Part shown: positions 33,126 through 40,855 of the stretch, in pieces
Position numbering within the stretch: position 1 is the first letter of the stretch
Layout: every line of letters starts with the position of its first letter
From: Magnetospirillum sp. UT-4
Lineage (GTDB): Bacteria > Pseudomonadota > Alphaproteobacteria > Rhodospirillales > Magnetospirillaceae
Direction of reading: 5' to 3'
Assembly (NCBI RefSeq): GCF_902729435.1
Contig: NZ_CACVCG010000036.1
Location: 1-64,000, forward strand
Length of the DNA stretch: 64,000 nt
Notes under the pieces: model-generated
What the model saw: the letters and a program-made list of their open reading frames with translations, nothing else
What the model was told of the DNA's origin: nothing
The model's database searches: none
Program-made: the position numbers and the translations under genes

Positions 33126-33998
33126 CGGGACTTCCTTTCGGGCGGCGATGGGGCGGGAAACGGTGGGTCGGGCCAGCACAGCCCCGAGATCAGCCAGGGC
33201 GACACGCAGGGTGCCGACCTCGTCGGCCAGCCCGGCGGCCACCGCCTGATCGCCACGATAGACCTGAGCCTCGGTGGCCCGCACGGCGTCGGGGGACAGG
33301 CGGCGGCGCTCGGCCACCAGGGTGGTGAACTTCCCATAGAGGGCATCGACGTCGGCCTGGAGGGCCGCGCGGGCCGAATCGGATAGGGGTTGATGGGGAT
33401 TGCCATCCACCTTGCTGGCTCCGGCATGAACGAAGGTCCAGGCCAGCCCGGCCTGGGCGTCGGCCCCGGATTCGTCGCGGTGAACCGCCACCACGCCGAT
33501 GGAGCCGACCTCGCCGGTCTGGGTGACGTAGAGGCGGTCGGCGGTGCAGGCGATGGCATAGGCCGCCGACAACGCCGCCTCGTCGGCCACCGCCCAGATG
33601 GGCTTGCCACACTGGCTGCGGATGGCCTGGATGTGGTCGACCAGATCGAACAGGCCGCCCACCTCGCCGCCGGAGGAATCCACGTCCAGCAGAATGGCGC
33701 GAACGCCGGGATCGGTGGCCGCCGCCTCAATGGACTCGGCGATGTCGGAATAGGCGGTCAGGCCGCTGGCGGCGCCGAGATAGCCGGAGCGGGCAACCAG
33801 GGTGCCGATCACCGGCACGATGGCGATGCCGTCGGGCGTCACCGCTATTTCGGCGGCCGGAACCGCATCGCTGTCGAAAGAGATGGCCTGTCCGGCCAGC
33901 CGGGGTCCGAGGGCGCCCAGGATCACATCCAGCTTACTGCGGGCGACCAGCAGCGGCGTCCCATACAGGCGAGCCGCGAGATGCGGGAGGTCCGTCAT
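32817..33998 (-). CDS. S49-family prohead protease with C-terminal scaffold region
   Basis: 393 aa. N-terminal 265 residues are an S49 (lambda gpC/SppA-like) serine peptidase: LDVDSSGGEVGG forms the oxyanion region, Ser144 in AALSAAYAIA and Lys196 in HAGASKVDG are the likely catalytic dyad. The remaining 130 residues are Glu/Ala-rich and scaffold-like. An internal start provides the scaffold separately (see 32817-33125). Start overlaps the portal stop. Confidence 0.9.
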   Translation of the reverse strand: MTDLPHLAARLYGTPLLVARSKLDVILGALGPRLAGQAISFDSDAVPAAEIAVTPDGIAIVPVIGTLVARSGYLGAASGLTAYSDIAESIEAAATDPGVRAILLDVDSSGGEVGGLFDLVDHIQAIRSQCGKPIWAVADEAALSAAYAIACTADRLYVTQTGEVGSIGVVAVHRDESGADAQAGLAWTFVHAGASKVDGNPHQPLSDSARAALQADVDALYGKFTTLVAERRRLSPDAVRATEAQVYRGDQAVAAGLADEVGTLRVALADLGAVLARPTVSRPIAARKEVPMSEPQGEIPVELTADLEQRLRAEYSEISAIAAQAARLGVTIDPAEAMAKGIRPEALRRTVLDQLAERSDATDVVAAAPAAAAPKTDAESPIVRRAREAAARK

Positions 33999-34342
33999 GA
34001 CCGCTCCCCTGCCATCCGGTCGCGGACACGGTCGGCGATGCGGGCTACATCGACGGTGATTTCGATCTCGCCGCTGCGGCAGGTGACAATATCCCGCCCT
34101 GCTGTGCCATCAGCCGAGGAGCCGACCATATTCACCGCCCGCCGGAGATCGACTCCGATGGAGCGCAGATCGGAAACGACGGCGAGATGCACCATGTCCC
34201 TCAGCGTGAAGTCACGAGCAACGCCATTTCGAGTGCTGTGGATGGGCACGAAATGCCTGCGGCAAATCATCTGGTGGAGGTTCGCTCGTGAAATCCCCGT
34301 CACCTCACTGACGGTGTCGATGCTGAAGACGCGTTCGCTCAT
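33995..34342 (-). CDS. Possible stand-alone MerR-like HTH protein nested in the portal frame
   Basis: ATG 34342 lies six bases after GGAGG and would give a 115-aa protein: an N-terminal MerR-like HTH (SIDTVSEVTGISRANLHQMI, then SRNGVARDF-like wing and LRDMVHLAVV), followed by a beta-rich end (IVTCRSGEIEITVDVARIAD). DNA-binding proteins are not normally found between portal and protease genes. Function unknown. Confidence 0.55.
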   Translation of the reverse strand: MSERVFSIDTVSEVTGISRANLHQMICRRHFVPIHSTRNGVARDFTLRDMVHLAVVSDLRSIGVDLRRAVNMVGSSADGTAGRDIVTCRSGEIEITVDVARIADRVRDRMAGERS

Positions 34343-35788
34343 ATCCATCCTCCGGCTGATGGGGCTGGTGTCATGGGTGGGGGCTGCCGGCGGCGTGGCA
34401 CCAAACGACAGCCCAAGCCGCTGTTCCCGGTCCCGGTCGGCGGCGATCTCGGCATCCACCTGTTCTGCGTCGAAGCCACGCTCGGCCAAGGCCTGGGTGC
34501 GGCTTTTGAGACCTGCGTCGATCTGCTCGATCTCGGCCTTGGCGTCCTTGAGCGGATCGACCCAGTCCCATTTTGGCGGCAGCCAGGAACAGGCGATGAA
34601 GGCCGCGCGGTTGCGTTCATAGCCGGGGATGTCGAGCGCCCCGGACAGCACCGCCACGTCCATCCAGCGCTGCCACACCACCCGGCACATCTGGTGGACC
34701 ATCACCGAGTGCTGCCATGCCTCGACCCGGCGGCGGAATTCCAGCAGCGCCATGCGCGAGTTGGAGTAGTTGGCCTTCAGCATGTCGTTGGACAGGTAGG
34801 CATAGGGCACCCCGGTGGCGGCGGAGATTTGCAGCAGGGTGCGGTACTCGAACGGCTCATACGATCCGCCGACATCGGCGGGTGCCGAGGTCTGGATCTG
34901 CTCGCCCGGTTCCAGCGGCACCACCTGGCCGGGCTGGACCTCGACGATACGATCGCCGGAACCGTCATCGGCGGGCACCAGGTCGATCACGTCGGCAGGG
35001 GCCGGCGAGGTCACGAACATGGCGTACATCGCCGCGATCTTCTTGCGTTCCAGTTCGGCGTCGTCGTACTGGTCGAGCAGGAACAGCTTGACGATGGCCG
35101 GGGCCAGCCGTGACACCCCGCGAAGCTGGCCGGATTCCACCGGGTCGATGACGTGGATGATCTCGGTGGCCGGCACCCGCACCGTTTCGCCCACCAGACC
35201 GGGATCGGTGCAGTCGCCGGGATGGCGGCGCAGGAAGTGATAGGCGACGCGGCGGCCGATGCGGTCGAATTCGATGCCCTGGCGGATGACGTTGCCACCG
35301 GGAAGGATCTCGGTTCGGGTCAGCGGCAGCATTTCCGATGGCAGCATCTGAAGCTGCAACGGCACCGTCAGGCCGTCCTCGGGGCGACGCGGGCGCAGGC
35401 GGAAGAACACCTCCCCGGCGATGAACACCTCGCGGGCGGCGCGACGCTGCTGCCCGTAGAAATCGGTCAGGCCCTCGGCATCGGATTCGTCGGTCCAGGC
35501 CAGCCAGAGCTGCTGCACCAGGGCCTTCAAATCCTTGTCGGCGATTAGGGATGACGGCTTGATGCCGGTGCCGACGGCATTGCCGGTCCAGCTTTCGGCG
35601 GCATTGAGGGCATAGCCGTTATTGCGCACCAGATAACGGGCTCGCGCCGTGATGTCGGAACCGGCGGCGGCGATCAGGGTATTGACGTGTGCGCGGCTGG
35701 GCTGGAAGCCCTTTAGACGGCGGCTGCCCTGGGCGGCCTCGAAGCCGCCGATCAGAGCGCCGATCCTCCTGCGCAGTCCCGACAGCAT
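33995..35788 (-). CDS. Lambda-family portal protein with C-terminal MerR-like extension
   Basis: 597 aa from ATG 35788. Residues 1-480 are a lambda gpB-type portal: ARYLVRNNGYALNAAESWTGNAVG, GEVFFRLRPRRPEDGL, EIIHVIDPVESGQLRGVS, GVPYAYLSNDMLKANYSNSR. Without a stop codon, translation continues into about 115 residues that look like a MerR-type winged HTH (VFSIDTVSEVTGISRANLHQ; DFTLRDMVHLAVVSDLRSIG). A complete ribosome-binding site and ATG inside the frame mark the start of this second module, so the gene may yield a fusion, a separate regulator, or both. Confidence 0.88.
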   Translation of the reverse strand: MLSGLRRRIGALIGGFEAAQGSRRLKGFQPSRAHVNTLIAAAGSDITARARYLVRNNGYALNAAESWTGNAVGTGIKPSSLIADKDLKALVQQLWLAWTDESDAEGLTDFYGQQRRAAREVFIAGEVFFRLRPRRPEDGLTVPLQLQMLPSEMLPLTRTEILPGGNVIRQGIEFDRIGRRVAYHFLRRHPGDCTDPGLVGETVRVPATEIIHVIDPVESGQLRGVSRLAPAIVKLFLLDQYDDAELERKKIAAMYAMFVTSPAPADVIDLVPADDGSGDRIVEVQPGQVVPLEPGEQIQTSAPADVGGSYEPFEYRTLLQISAATGVPYAYLSNDMLKANYSNSRMALLEFRRRVEAWQHSVMVHQMCRVVWQRWMDVAVLSGALDIPGYERNRAAFIACSWLPPKWDWVDPLKDAKAEIEQIDAGLKSRTQALAERGFDAEQVDAEIAADRDREQRLGLSFGATPPAAPTHDTSPISRRMDMSERVFSIDTVSEVTGISRANLHQMICRRHFVPIHSTRNGVARDFTLRDMVHLAVVSDLRSIGVDLRRAVNMVGSSADGTAGRDIVTCRSGEIEITVDVARIADRVRDRMAGERS

Positions 35789-35790
35789 GA

Positions 35791-36000
35791 TCACAGCCCC
35801 TTGGTGGCGACGGCGAGAATCCGGCGGCGGGGCTTCTTGCCCTCCAGCACGGCGATGCGGCGGTCGAGATCGGCCAGAACATGATTGGCCTGGGTCAGGT
35901 CGTATTGGACGGTGCGGTCGCCCACCGTGACGCGGGCCACCAGGGAATTGCGCCGCGCCAGCACCCGTTCGCGTTCGGCCTTCATTTCGTCGAGGGTCAT
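35791..36000 (-). CDS. gpW-like head-tail joining protein
   Basis: 69 aa, alpha-beta pattern with RVTVGDRTVQYDLTQANHVLADLDRRIAVLEG, the standard gpW-family layout. It binds the portal side to complete the head. Lies between terminase and portal as usual. Confidence 0.82.
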   Translation of the reverse strand: MTLDEMKAERERVLARRNSLVARVTVGDRTVQYDLTQANHVLADLDRRIAVLEGKKPRRRILAVATKGL

Positions 36001-36002
36001 GA

Positions 36003-37967
36003 TCAGTGCATCCCGCTGAACTTGATGATCCGCCGGGGACGGCGGGCGATCCGGCGCACCTGCCCGGCCTCTGATTCACTGGTGCTGGCGATCACGGCCA
36101 GTTGCGCTTCCAGATCGCGCCATTTGGCCTCCGGCCAGCGGTCGGCACCGGCGATCCAGGCGGCGGCGCGGGCATAGACTCGGCAATCCAGCGCCTCATT
36201 GCGCTCGCGCAGCTTCTGCCATTCCAGCTTGGAGAAGCCGCGGCGGTTCTTGACCGTCACCAGCTGCTCGGCAACGAATTGCTTGCACCACTCCGAATCC
36301 GCCCACGATGGCAGATGCACCGTTCCGGCCGGGAAACGGACGCCCTCGGCCAGTTCCTCGTCGGTGGGACGCTCGAGGCGGAGGAAACGGTAGGTTTCGG
36401 TCTTGAAAGTGGACACCGCCACCGTCCACAGCCGGGCACCACGGCGCACTTTCTTGCCGCCCTCGGTGGCATCGACCAGGGTCGGGCCGGACACCGGACT
36501 GGAGCGGTTGAAGCCCTCGACGCCCTTGATCGGCGAAACCTGACCAACGCCCATCTTGCGGCCCCAGGTGTAGACCGCCGAAGATTCGTAGCCGCTGTCG
36601 ATGGCGAGGCGGGCGACCTTCAAGGCCGCGCCGCTGGCATGGGTCCAGGTTTGCCCCAGCACCCGCTCCAGCGCCGCCCAGGTTTCGGCATGTTCCGGCC
36701 CGCCGTCGATGACGATATGGTCGACCAACCAGCTTTCGAGGTTGCGGCCCCAGGCCCAGACGTCGATTTCGATCCGGTCCTTCTGGACGTCGGCCCCGGC
36801 GGTGAGGAACAGCCCGCCCGCCGGCACAGTGCCGTTGGCCCAAGATTCCCTGCGGTCGTAGAGGCGCTGCCAATCGGGGGCCTCGCCGCTCTCGACCCAG
36901 GTCTCCCCGAGCACGGTGTTGCGGAACACCCTGAGCGCATCGTCCGATCCCTGGGCCGCTTCCCACATCCGCACGATGCTCTCCCAGGATTGCCAGCCCG
37001 GCGGCGAATACAGCGCAGAGATGTGGAAGCCGACGGTGCCGGGGTCCTCGGCCACCGCCGTGGCCCGCCACTCTCCCGCCGCCAGCATGGTGGCCTTGGC
37101 CGATTCCCGGATCGGCTGGTCGCAGGCCTCGCACTGGTAATGGACGGAGGCCGGCTGGCCCTTGTCCCATTTCAGCCGGTCGAATTTCAGCCACTGCATT
37201 TCGCCGCAATGGGGGCACGGCACGAAGAAGCGGCGCTGGTCGCTGGCCTCGAATTCCCGCTCGATCCGCGACAGCCCGCGAATGGTGGGCGTCGAGACCA
37301 GGAACGCCTTGGCCCGGTGGGCGAAGGTGGCCATGCGGGCACACGCCAGGGCCACCGGGTCGCCCTCCTCGTCGGCCGAGGCCGGATAGGCGTCGACCTC
37401 GTCGAGGAACAGATAGCGGGCCGGCATCGAGCGCAGGCCCACCGCGCTGTTGGCTCCGGTCATCACCAGGGTGCCGCCGGGGAAATCCTTCGACAGCATG
37501 GTGTTGCCGGCGTCGCGCGAGCGGGCCGGCTTGACCCGTTCCCGCAGGATGGGGCTTTCATCGATCAGGGTGTCGATGCGCTGGCGCGAATTGCGCTTGG
37601 CCATCTCGACGGTGGGCTGCACCGCCAGCACCGGGCCGGGGGCATGGTGGATGATGAAGCCGAGAAAGTTGTTGCCGGCCTCCGTCGCGCCCACCTGGGC
37701 GCCCTTCATGAACACCACCCGCCGGCAGGGATGGGACGGCGACAGGCAATCCATGATCTCGCGGAGGTACGGCGTGCGGGCCGTGCGGTAGCGGCCCGGC
37801 TCGGCGGAGGCGCGGCTGGACAGAACCCGGTGCCGGTCGGCCCATTCCGACACGGTCAGCAGCGGATCGGGCCGCAATCCGTCGCGCCATGCCTGGAGCA
37901 GGATGTCCGATCCCCGGAAGCCCAGGGTGTCATCGGAAATTCGGCTCAAGGGCTGCGAGTTCCCCAA
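36003..37967 (-). CDS. Terminase large subunit (GpA family)
   Basis: 654 aa with a TTG start at 37967 preceded by GAGGG; no ATG exists before residue 72. Walker-A-like MKGAQVGATE (87-96), Walker B YLFLDEVDAYP near 185-195, two CxxC pairs (CPHCGEMQW; CEACDQP), then an RNase-H-like nuclease half (GLFLTAGADVQKDRIE; ARLAIDSGYESS). The motor cuts and pumps genomes into the prohead. GpA family members usually cut at cos sites. Confidence 0.95.
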   Translation of the reverse strand: MGNSQPLSRISDDTLGFRGSDILLQAWRDGLRPDPLLTVSEWADRHRVLSSRASAEPGRYRTARTPYLREIMDCLSPSHPCRRVVFMKGAQVGATEAGNNFLGFIIHHAPGPVLAVQPTVEMAKRNSRQRIDTLIDESPILRERVKPARSRDAGNTMLSKDFPGGTLVMTGANSAVGLRSMPARYLFLDEVDAYPASADEEGDPVALACARMATFAHRAKAFLVSTPTIRGLSRIEREFEASDQRRFFVPCPHCGEMQWLKFDRLKWDKGQPASVHYQCEACDQPIRESAKATMLAAGEWRATAVAEDPGTVGFHISALYSPPGWQSWESIVRMWEAAQGSDDALRVFRNTVLGETWVESGEAPDWQRLYDRRESWANGTVPAGGLFLTAGADVQKDRIEIDVWAWGRNLESWLVDHIVIDGGPEHAETWAALERVLGQTWTHASGAALKVARLAIDSGYESSAVYTWGRKMGVGQVSPIKGVEGFNRSSPVSGPTLVDATEGGKKVRRGARLWTVAVSTFKTETYRFLRLERPTDEELAEGVRFPAGTVHLPSWADSEWCKQFVAEQLVTVKNRRGFSKLEWQKLRERNEALDCRVYARAAAWIAGADRWPEAKWRDLEAQLAVIASTSESEAGQVRRIARRPRRIIKFSGMH

Positions 37968-38514
37968 GGTGATCCCTCACATAGGCTTCCAGCAGGGTCT
38001 GCATGGTGTGGGCGTCGATTCCGGCCTCCAGCGCCATCTGGGCGGCGATTCGGGCCGGCCAGGTGATCCAGGCATCGCGCTCCTGGCGGGCCAGCTTGAA
38101 CATCAGGGCCGAGGCCCGCGCCCGGTCGACCACCTCCTCCTTGAGGCGATCCACCTGGAGCCGCGCCTTCTGCGCCTTGGCCACCTCGTGCATGGTCCGC
38201 GCCTGGGCGAAGGTGGCACCGGAGGCAGCGGATGGCGGGGCAACGGGTGGTGGCGATGCGGCTTCACGCTGGGGCTGCGTGGCCACCGGTTTCGGAACAG
38301 GGGCGAGCGGCGGCGGAGTGGCTATCGCCGCCGATGCCGGGGCCGACGGCGTTTTCCGGGCCGGATCGGTCCGGGCATCCCAGGCGGCGTCGGCCTTGGC
38401 CGGGTCGATGGTGCCGTCAGGCTCCTGCGGAATGCGGCCGGCGCGAGCGGCCTTCAGCACGGAGACGTGGCTGATGCCGCGATGGCGCGCATAGGCGCGG
38501 ATCGACAGGCCCAT
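37930..38514 (-). CDS. Terminase small subunit-like protein
   Basis: 194 aa from ATG 38514. N-terminal HTH (LSIRAYARHRGISHVSVLKAA), a Pro/Ala-rich linker of about 50 residues, and a C-terminal helical domain (QKARLQVDRLKEEVVDRARA). Overlaps the large-subunit start by 38 bases. It recognises the phage packaging site. Confidence 0.82.
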   Translation of the reverse strand: MGLSIRAYARHRGISHVSVLKAARAGRIPQEPDGTIDPAKADAAWDARTDPARKTPSAPASAAIATPPPLAPVPKPVATQPQREAASPPPVAPPSAASGATFAQARTMHEVAKAQKARLQVDRLKEEVVDRARASALMFKLARQERDAWITWPARIAAQMALEAGIDAHTMQTLLEAYVRDHLGELAALEPNFR

Positions 38515-38618
38515 GAGCGAAATCCCACGAAAAACGAAATAAAATGATCGACTTATCCAGTTGATGACATCGGCCGGTAGAGCGATTGATGGTCCCACGA
38601 ACAGAGGAGACCATCACG
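38515..38618. promoter_or_regulatory. Divergent promoter region between terminase and plus-strand genes
   Basis: AT-rich relative to surroundings, containing ATCGACTTATCC. A similar ATCGACTTGATTG occurs in the other divergent gap (40388-40478). The shared ATCGACTTRTT-like core may be a phage promoter element or operator. Confidence 0.35.
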
Positions 38619-38972
38619 ATGACCCTGCCCGCCAACAACACCGAATGGGGCTTTTTCGGAACCATCCGCCTCCATGCCGACCAAGCCGAAGCCTGGGAAC
38701 TGGCGATGGCCACAATCCAGCCCGCCACCGGCTGCCCCGAGGCGGCGGTGCGGGACTTCCTGGACAGTACGCATGGGCGCCACTTCGCCGACGACGTCGC
38801 CAACGGCCTCTTCGCCGGGCTGACGCTGGCGGCGGCCATCGACGCGGCGGTAGCCCGCTGGATGGGCTGGACGATCAGCCGGCGCACGTCGCGCGACACC
38901 GGCATCCCCCACGGACTGCCCTACCTGACGGGCTTCGTCACCCACTGCGAGATCATGGCCGACGTTGCCTGA
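38619..38972 (+). CDS. Hypothetical protein
   Basis: 117 aa, ATG preceded by GAGGAGACCATCACG. Compact alpha/beta sequence (TEWGFFGTIRLHADQAEAWELAMATI; HFADDVANGLFAG) of a type seen repeatedly in proteobacterial phages and plasmids; no function known. On the plus strand, with the DUF3489 gene after it. Confidence 0.7.
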   Translation: MTLPANNTEWGFFGTIRLHADQAEAWELAMATIQPATGCPEAAVRDFLDSTHGRHFADDVANGLFAGLTLAAAIDAAVARWMGWTISRRTSRDTGIPHGLPYLTGFVTHCEIMADVA

Positions 38973-39071
38973 TTGGCGCCTTACCCTGCCGCCCCGACCG
39001 GGTTCACCTCGGCGGGGCTCGGGGTGGTACAGGCGCGGATTGCCCGCGCCGCCAGCCCAGAGGGACCCGTC

Positions 39072-39653
39072 ATGACCCAGATCCAACTTTCCGACACCCA
39101 GGCCGTCATCCTGTCCGCCGCCTGCGGTCGCGACTCCCGACTCGTCTTTCCCGTCATCGCCAACCTCAAGGGTGGCGCCGTCGGCAACGTCCTGAAGAGC
39201 CTGCTGAAAAAGGGGCTGATTGAGGAAGTCCCCGCCACTGATGACAACACGGTCTGGCGCCACGGCAACGACGACACCCCGCTAACGCTCCGCGCCACGT
39301 CTGCCGCCTATGAGGCATTGGACATTGTCGGCGACGCGGGCGCGGACACGGCGCCGGAAGACGAATCAGCGGCTGACACGGCCAACACCACCGAAACCCA
39401 GCCCACGGGCGCCCACGGCGCGCCCGAAGCCAAACCCGCCCGCAAGACCCGCGAGGGCACCAAGCAGGAGACGCTGATCGCCCTGCTGAAGCATCCGGAG
39501 GGCGCCAGTATCGAGGAGATCAGCAGCGAATTCGGATGGGCGCACCATACGGTGCGGGGCGCGATCGCCGGGGCCTTGAAGAAGAAGCTGGGCCTCGCCG
39601 TCACCAGCGAGAAGGTCGAAGCGCGCGGTCGGGTCTACCGCATCGCTGAATGA
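39072..39653 (+). CDS. DUF3489 domain protein with winged-helix ends
   Basis: 193 aa. N-terminal winged helix (QLSDTQAVILSAACGRDSRLVFP; GGAVGNVLKSLLKKGLIEE), an acidic/Thr-rich linker (about 80-125), and a C-terminal DUF3489 wHTH (KQETLIALLKHPEGASIEEI, WAHHTVRGAIAGALKKKLG). Two DNA-binding modules suggest a regulator of phage genes, its role otherwise unknown. Confidence 0.8.
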   Translation: MTQIQLSDTQAVILSAACGRDSRLVFPVIANLKGGAVGNVLKSLLKKGLIEEVPATDDNTVWRHGNDDTPLTLRATSAAYEALDIVGDAGADTAPEDESAADTANTTETQPTGAHGAPEAKPARKTREGTKQETLIALLKHPEGASIEEISSEFGWAHHTVRGAIAGALKKKLGLAVTSEKVEARGRVYRIAE

Positions 39654-39678
39654 CCGCCATCAGGCCGGCGGGCCTGGC

Positions 39679-40146
39679 TCAAGGTGCGGGCCAGACCTGC
39701 CGGCCAATGGACCGGAACTTGGTGATCGCCAAGGCGCCACGTTCATTTCGCGCCTTGCTCCCAGGTCGGAGCAGGGCTGCCTCGATTGCCGCGCGATCCG
39801 CCTCGAAGATCATCACCGGTTCGAACAGTTCGTCCATCAAGACGAGGAGCACGGCATCCCACGGTTTGGCGAGATCAATGGAGCCGAGCCGCTGGCCCGT
39901 CAGCTTTTTGGTGCGCGGGATCGAACGAGCCTTGATCTGTAGGCGGCGGCCAGCGCGATCCGTGGCGTCGTATCCTGCCTCGCGGGCAACCGCAAGATCG
40001 AGGCCAAGGAGCCGAGCTGCCTCGTATTCGCCGACTTCGCCGGTGATGCCCAGCGGCTTGCCCGTCAGGCGATAATAGTCGATGGCGATCCTGCGCGCCT
40101 GTTCCAGCAAGCCTGCGATGCATTCCATGTCGGGGTGGCAGGTCAT
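39679..40146 (-). CDS. Putative restriction-endonuclease-fold protein (DUF6998-like)
   Basis: 155 aa. The stretch GITGEVGEYEAARLLGLDLA then GYDATDRAGRRLQIKARS shows the E...D...QxK pattern of the PD-(D/E)XK nuclease fold. It may be a nuclease acting on incoming DNA or an inactive relative. Tail to tail with the DUF3489 gene. Confidence 0.6.
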   Translation of the reverse strand: MTCHPDMECIAGLLEQARRIAIDYYRLTGKPLGITGEVGEYEAARLLGLDLAVAREAGYDATDRAGRRLQIKARSIPRTKKLTGQRLGSIDLAKPWDAVLLVLMDELFEPVMIFEADRAAIEAALLRPGSKARNERGALAITKFRSIGRQVWPAP

Positions 40147-40150
40147 TCAG

Positions 40151-40387
40151 CTATCGGAATCTTCGGTGATGGTTGCCCCATGATAACCGCTCAAACAATC
40201 GCCGCATCAAATACGAGCGCAAGATCGAGATGACAGTGAAAACACCGCCGATGGCCATGTCGTCCGACAGGCTGGTGTGGAGCCCGAACAGGGGGAACAC
40301 CACAACCTGGGTGGCGACAGCGATGCCATAGCCGATCGCGACGTTGGCGGCTGCCTCGGCCAGCGACATGCGGCGGGATTGGCGCAT
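40151..40387 (-). CDS. Small membrane protein (DUF7220-like)
   Basis: 78 aa from the ATG at 40387 (an ATG eight codons earlier is possible). Starts MRQSRRMSLAEAAANVAIGYG, then two membrane helices (IAVATQVVVFPLFGLH; MAIGGVFTVISILRSY). Frequent in alphaproteobacterial prophages; function unknown. Confidence 0.7.
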   Translation of the reverse strand: MRQSRRMSLAEAAANVAIGYGIAVATQVVVFPLFGLHTSLSDDMAIGGVFTVISILRSYLMRRLFERLSWGNHHRRFR

Positions 40388-40478
40388 TCTTGCACAGCCT
40401 TGAAATTGCATGATTAATCGACTTGATTGAGGGGCGGAACAGAGCGGTAGTGGTTTCACCAAAGCCGGAGAAACCACC

Positions 40479-40643
40479 ATGACCAACCGCGACAGAACCC
40501 TCGCCGAGATCGCCACCAAGCTGCTCGACCTGGAGACGATGGCAACTCGCAACAGCGACCGCCTCGACTTTCACAACCTGGCGATCTGGCAGATCAAGGC
40601 CGCCCTGGAAGCCGCCTACGCCGCCGGCCAGGAGGCAAAGTGA
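40479..40643 (+). CDS. DUF6900-like small protein
   Basis: 54 aa. Pattern LAEIATKLLDLETMATRNSD then DFHNLAIWQIKAALEAAY is characteristic of a small phage/plasmid family of unknown function. Preceded by GGAGAAACCACC. Stop overlaps the next gene region. Confidence 0.75.
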   Translation: MTNRDRTLAEIATKLLDLETMATRNSDRLDFHNLAIWQIKAALEAAYAAGQEAK

Positions 40644-40645
40644 TC

Positions 40646-40855
40646 ATGGCCCTGACCGTCCGCCCCACCGCCGCCCTGAAGGCCCATCCGCAGTGGTCGC
40701 AGACCGACTTCGAATATTTCCGGGGCAAGGGCTATTCCAACCAGCAGATCCTCGAATTCTGGGAACGTGACCTGCGGCTCGGCTGCCAGCCGCTGAACTG
40801 GAAACCCACCGACGCCAAGTACCAGCATTCCCTGCGCCGGATCACCCGGCGCTGA
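40646..40855 (+). CDS. Small hypothetical protein
   Basis: 69 aa; GGAGG sits ten bases before ATG 40646 (a GTG at 40640 is an alternative). Contains HPQWSQTDFEYFRGKGYSNQQILEFW, a short helical fold. Overlaps the 3' end of the methyltransferase on the other strand. Coupled to the DUF6900 gene. Confidence 0.6.
   Translation: MALTVRPTAALKAHPQWSQTDFEYFRGKGYSNQQILEFWERDLRLGCQPLNWKPTDAKYQHSLRRITRR

Noticed and set aside
36102-38066. Plus-strand frame of 654 codons opposite the terminase
   Set aside because: Antisense shadow of the GpA terminase; same length arises from codon bias.
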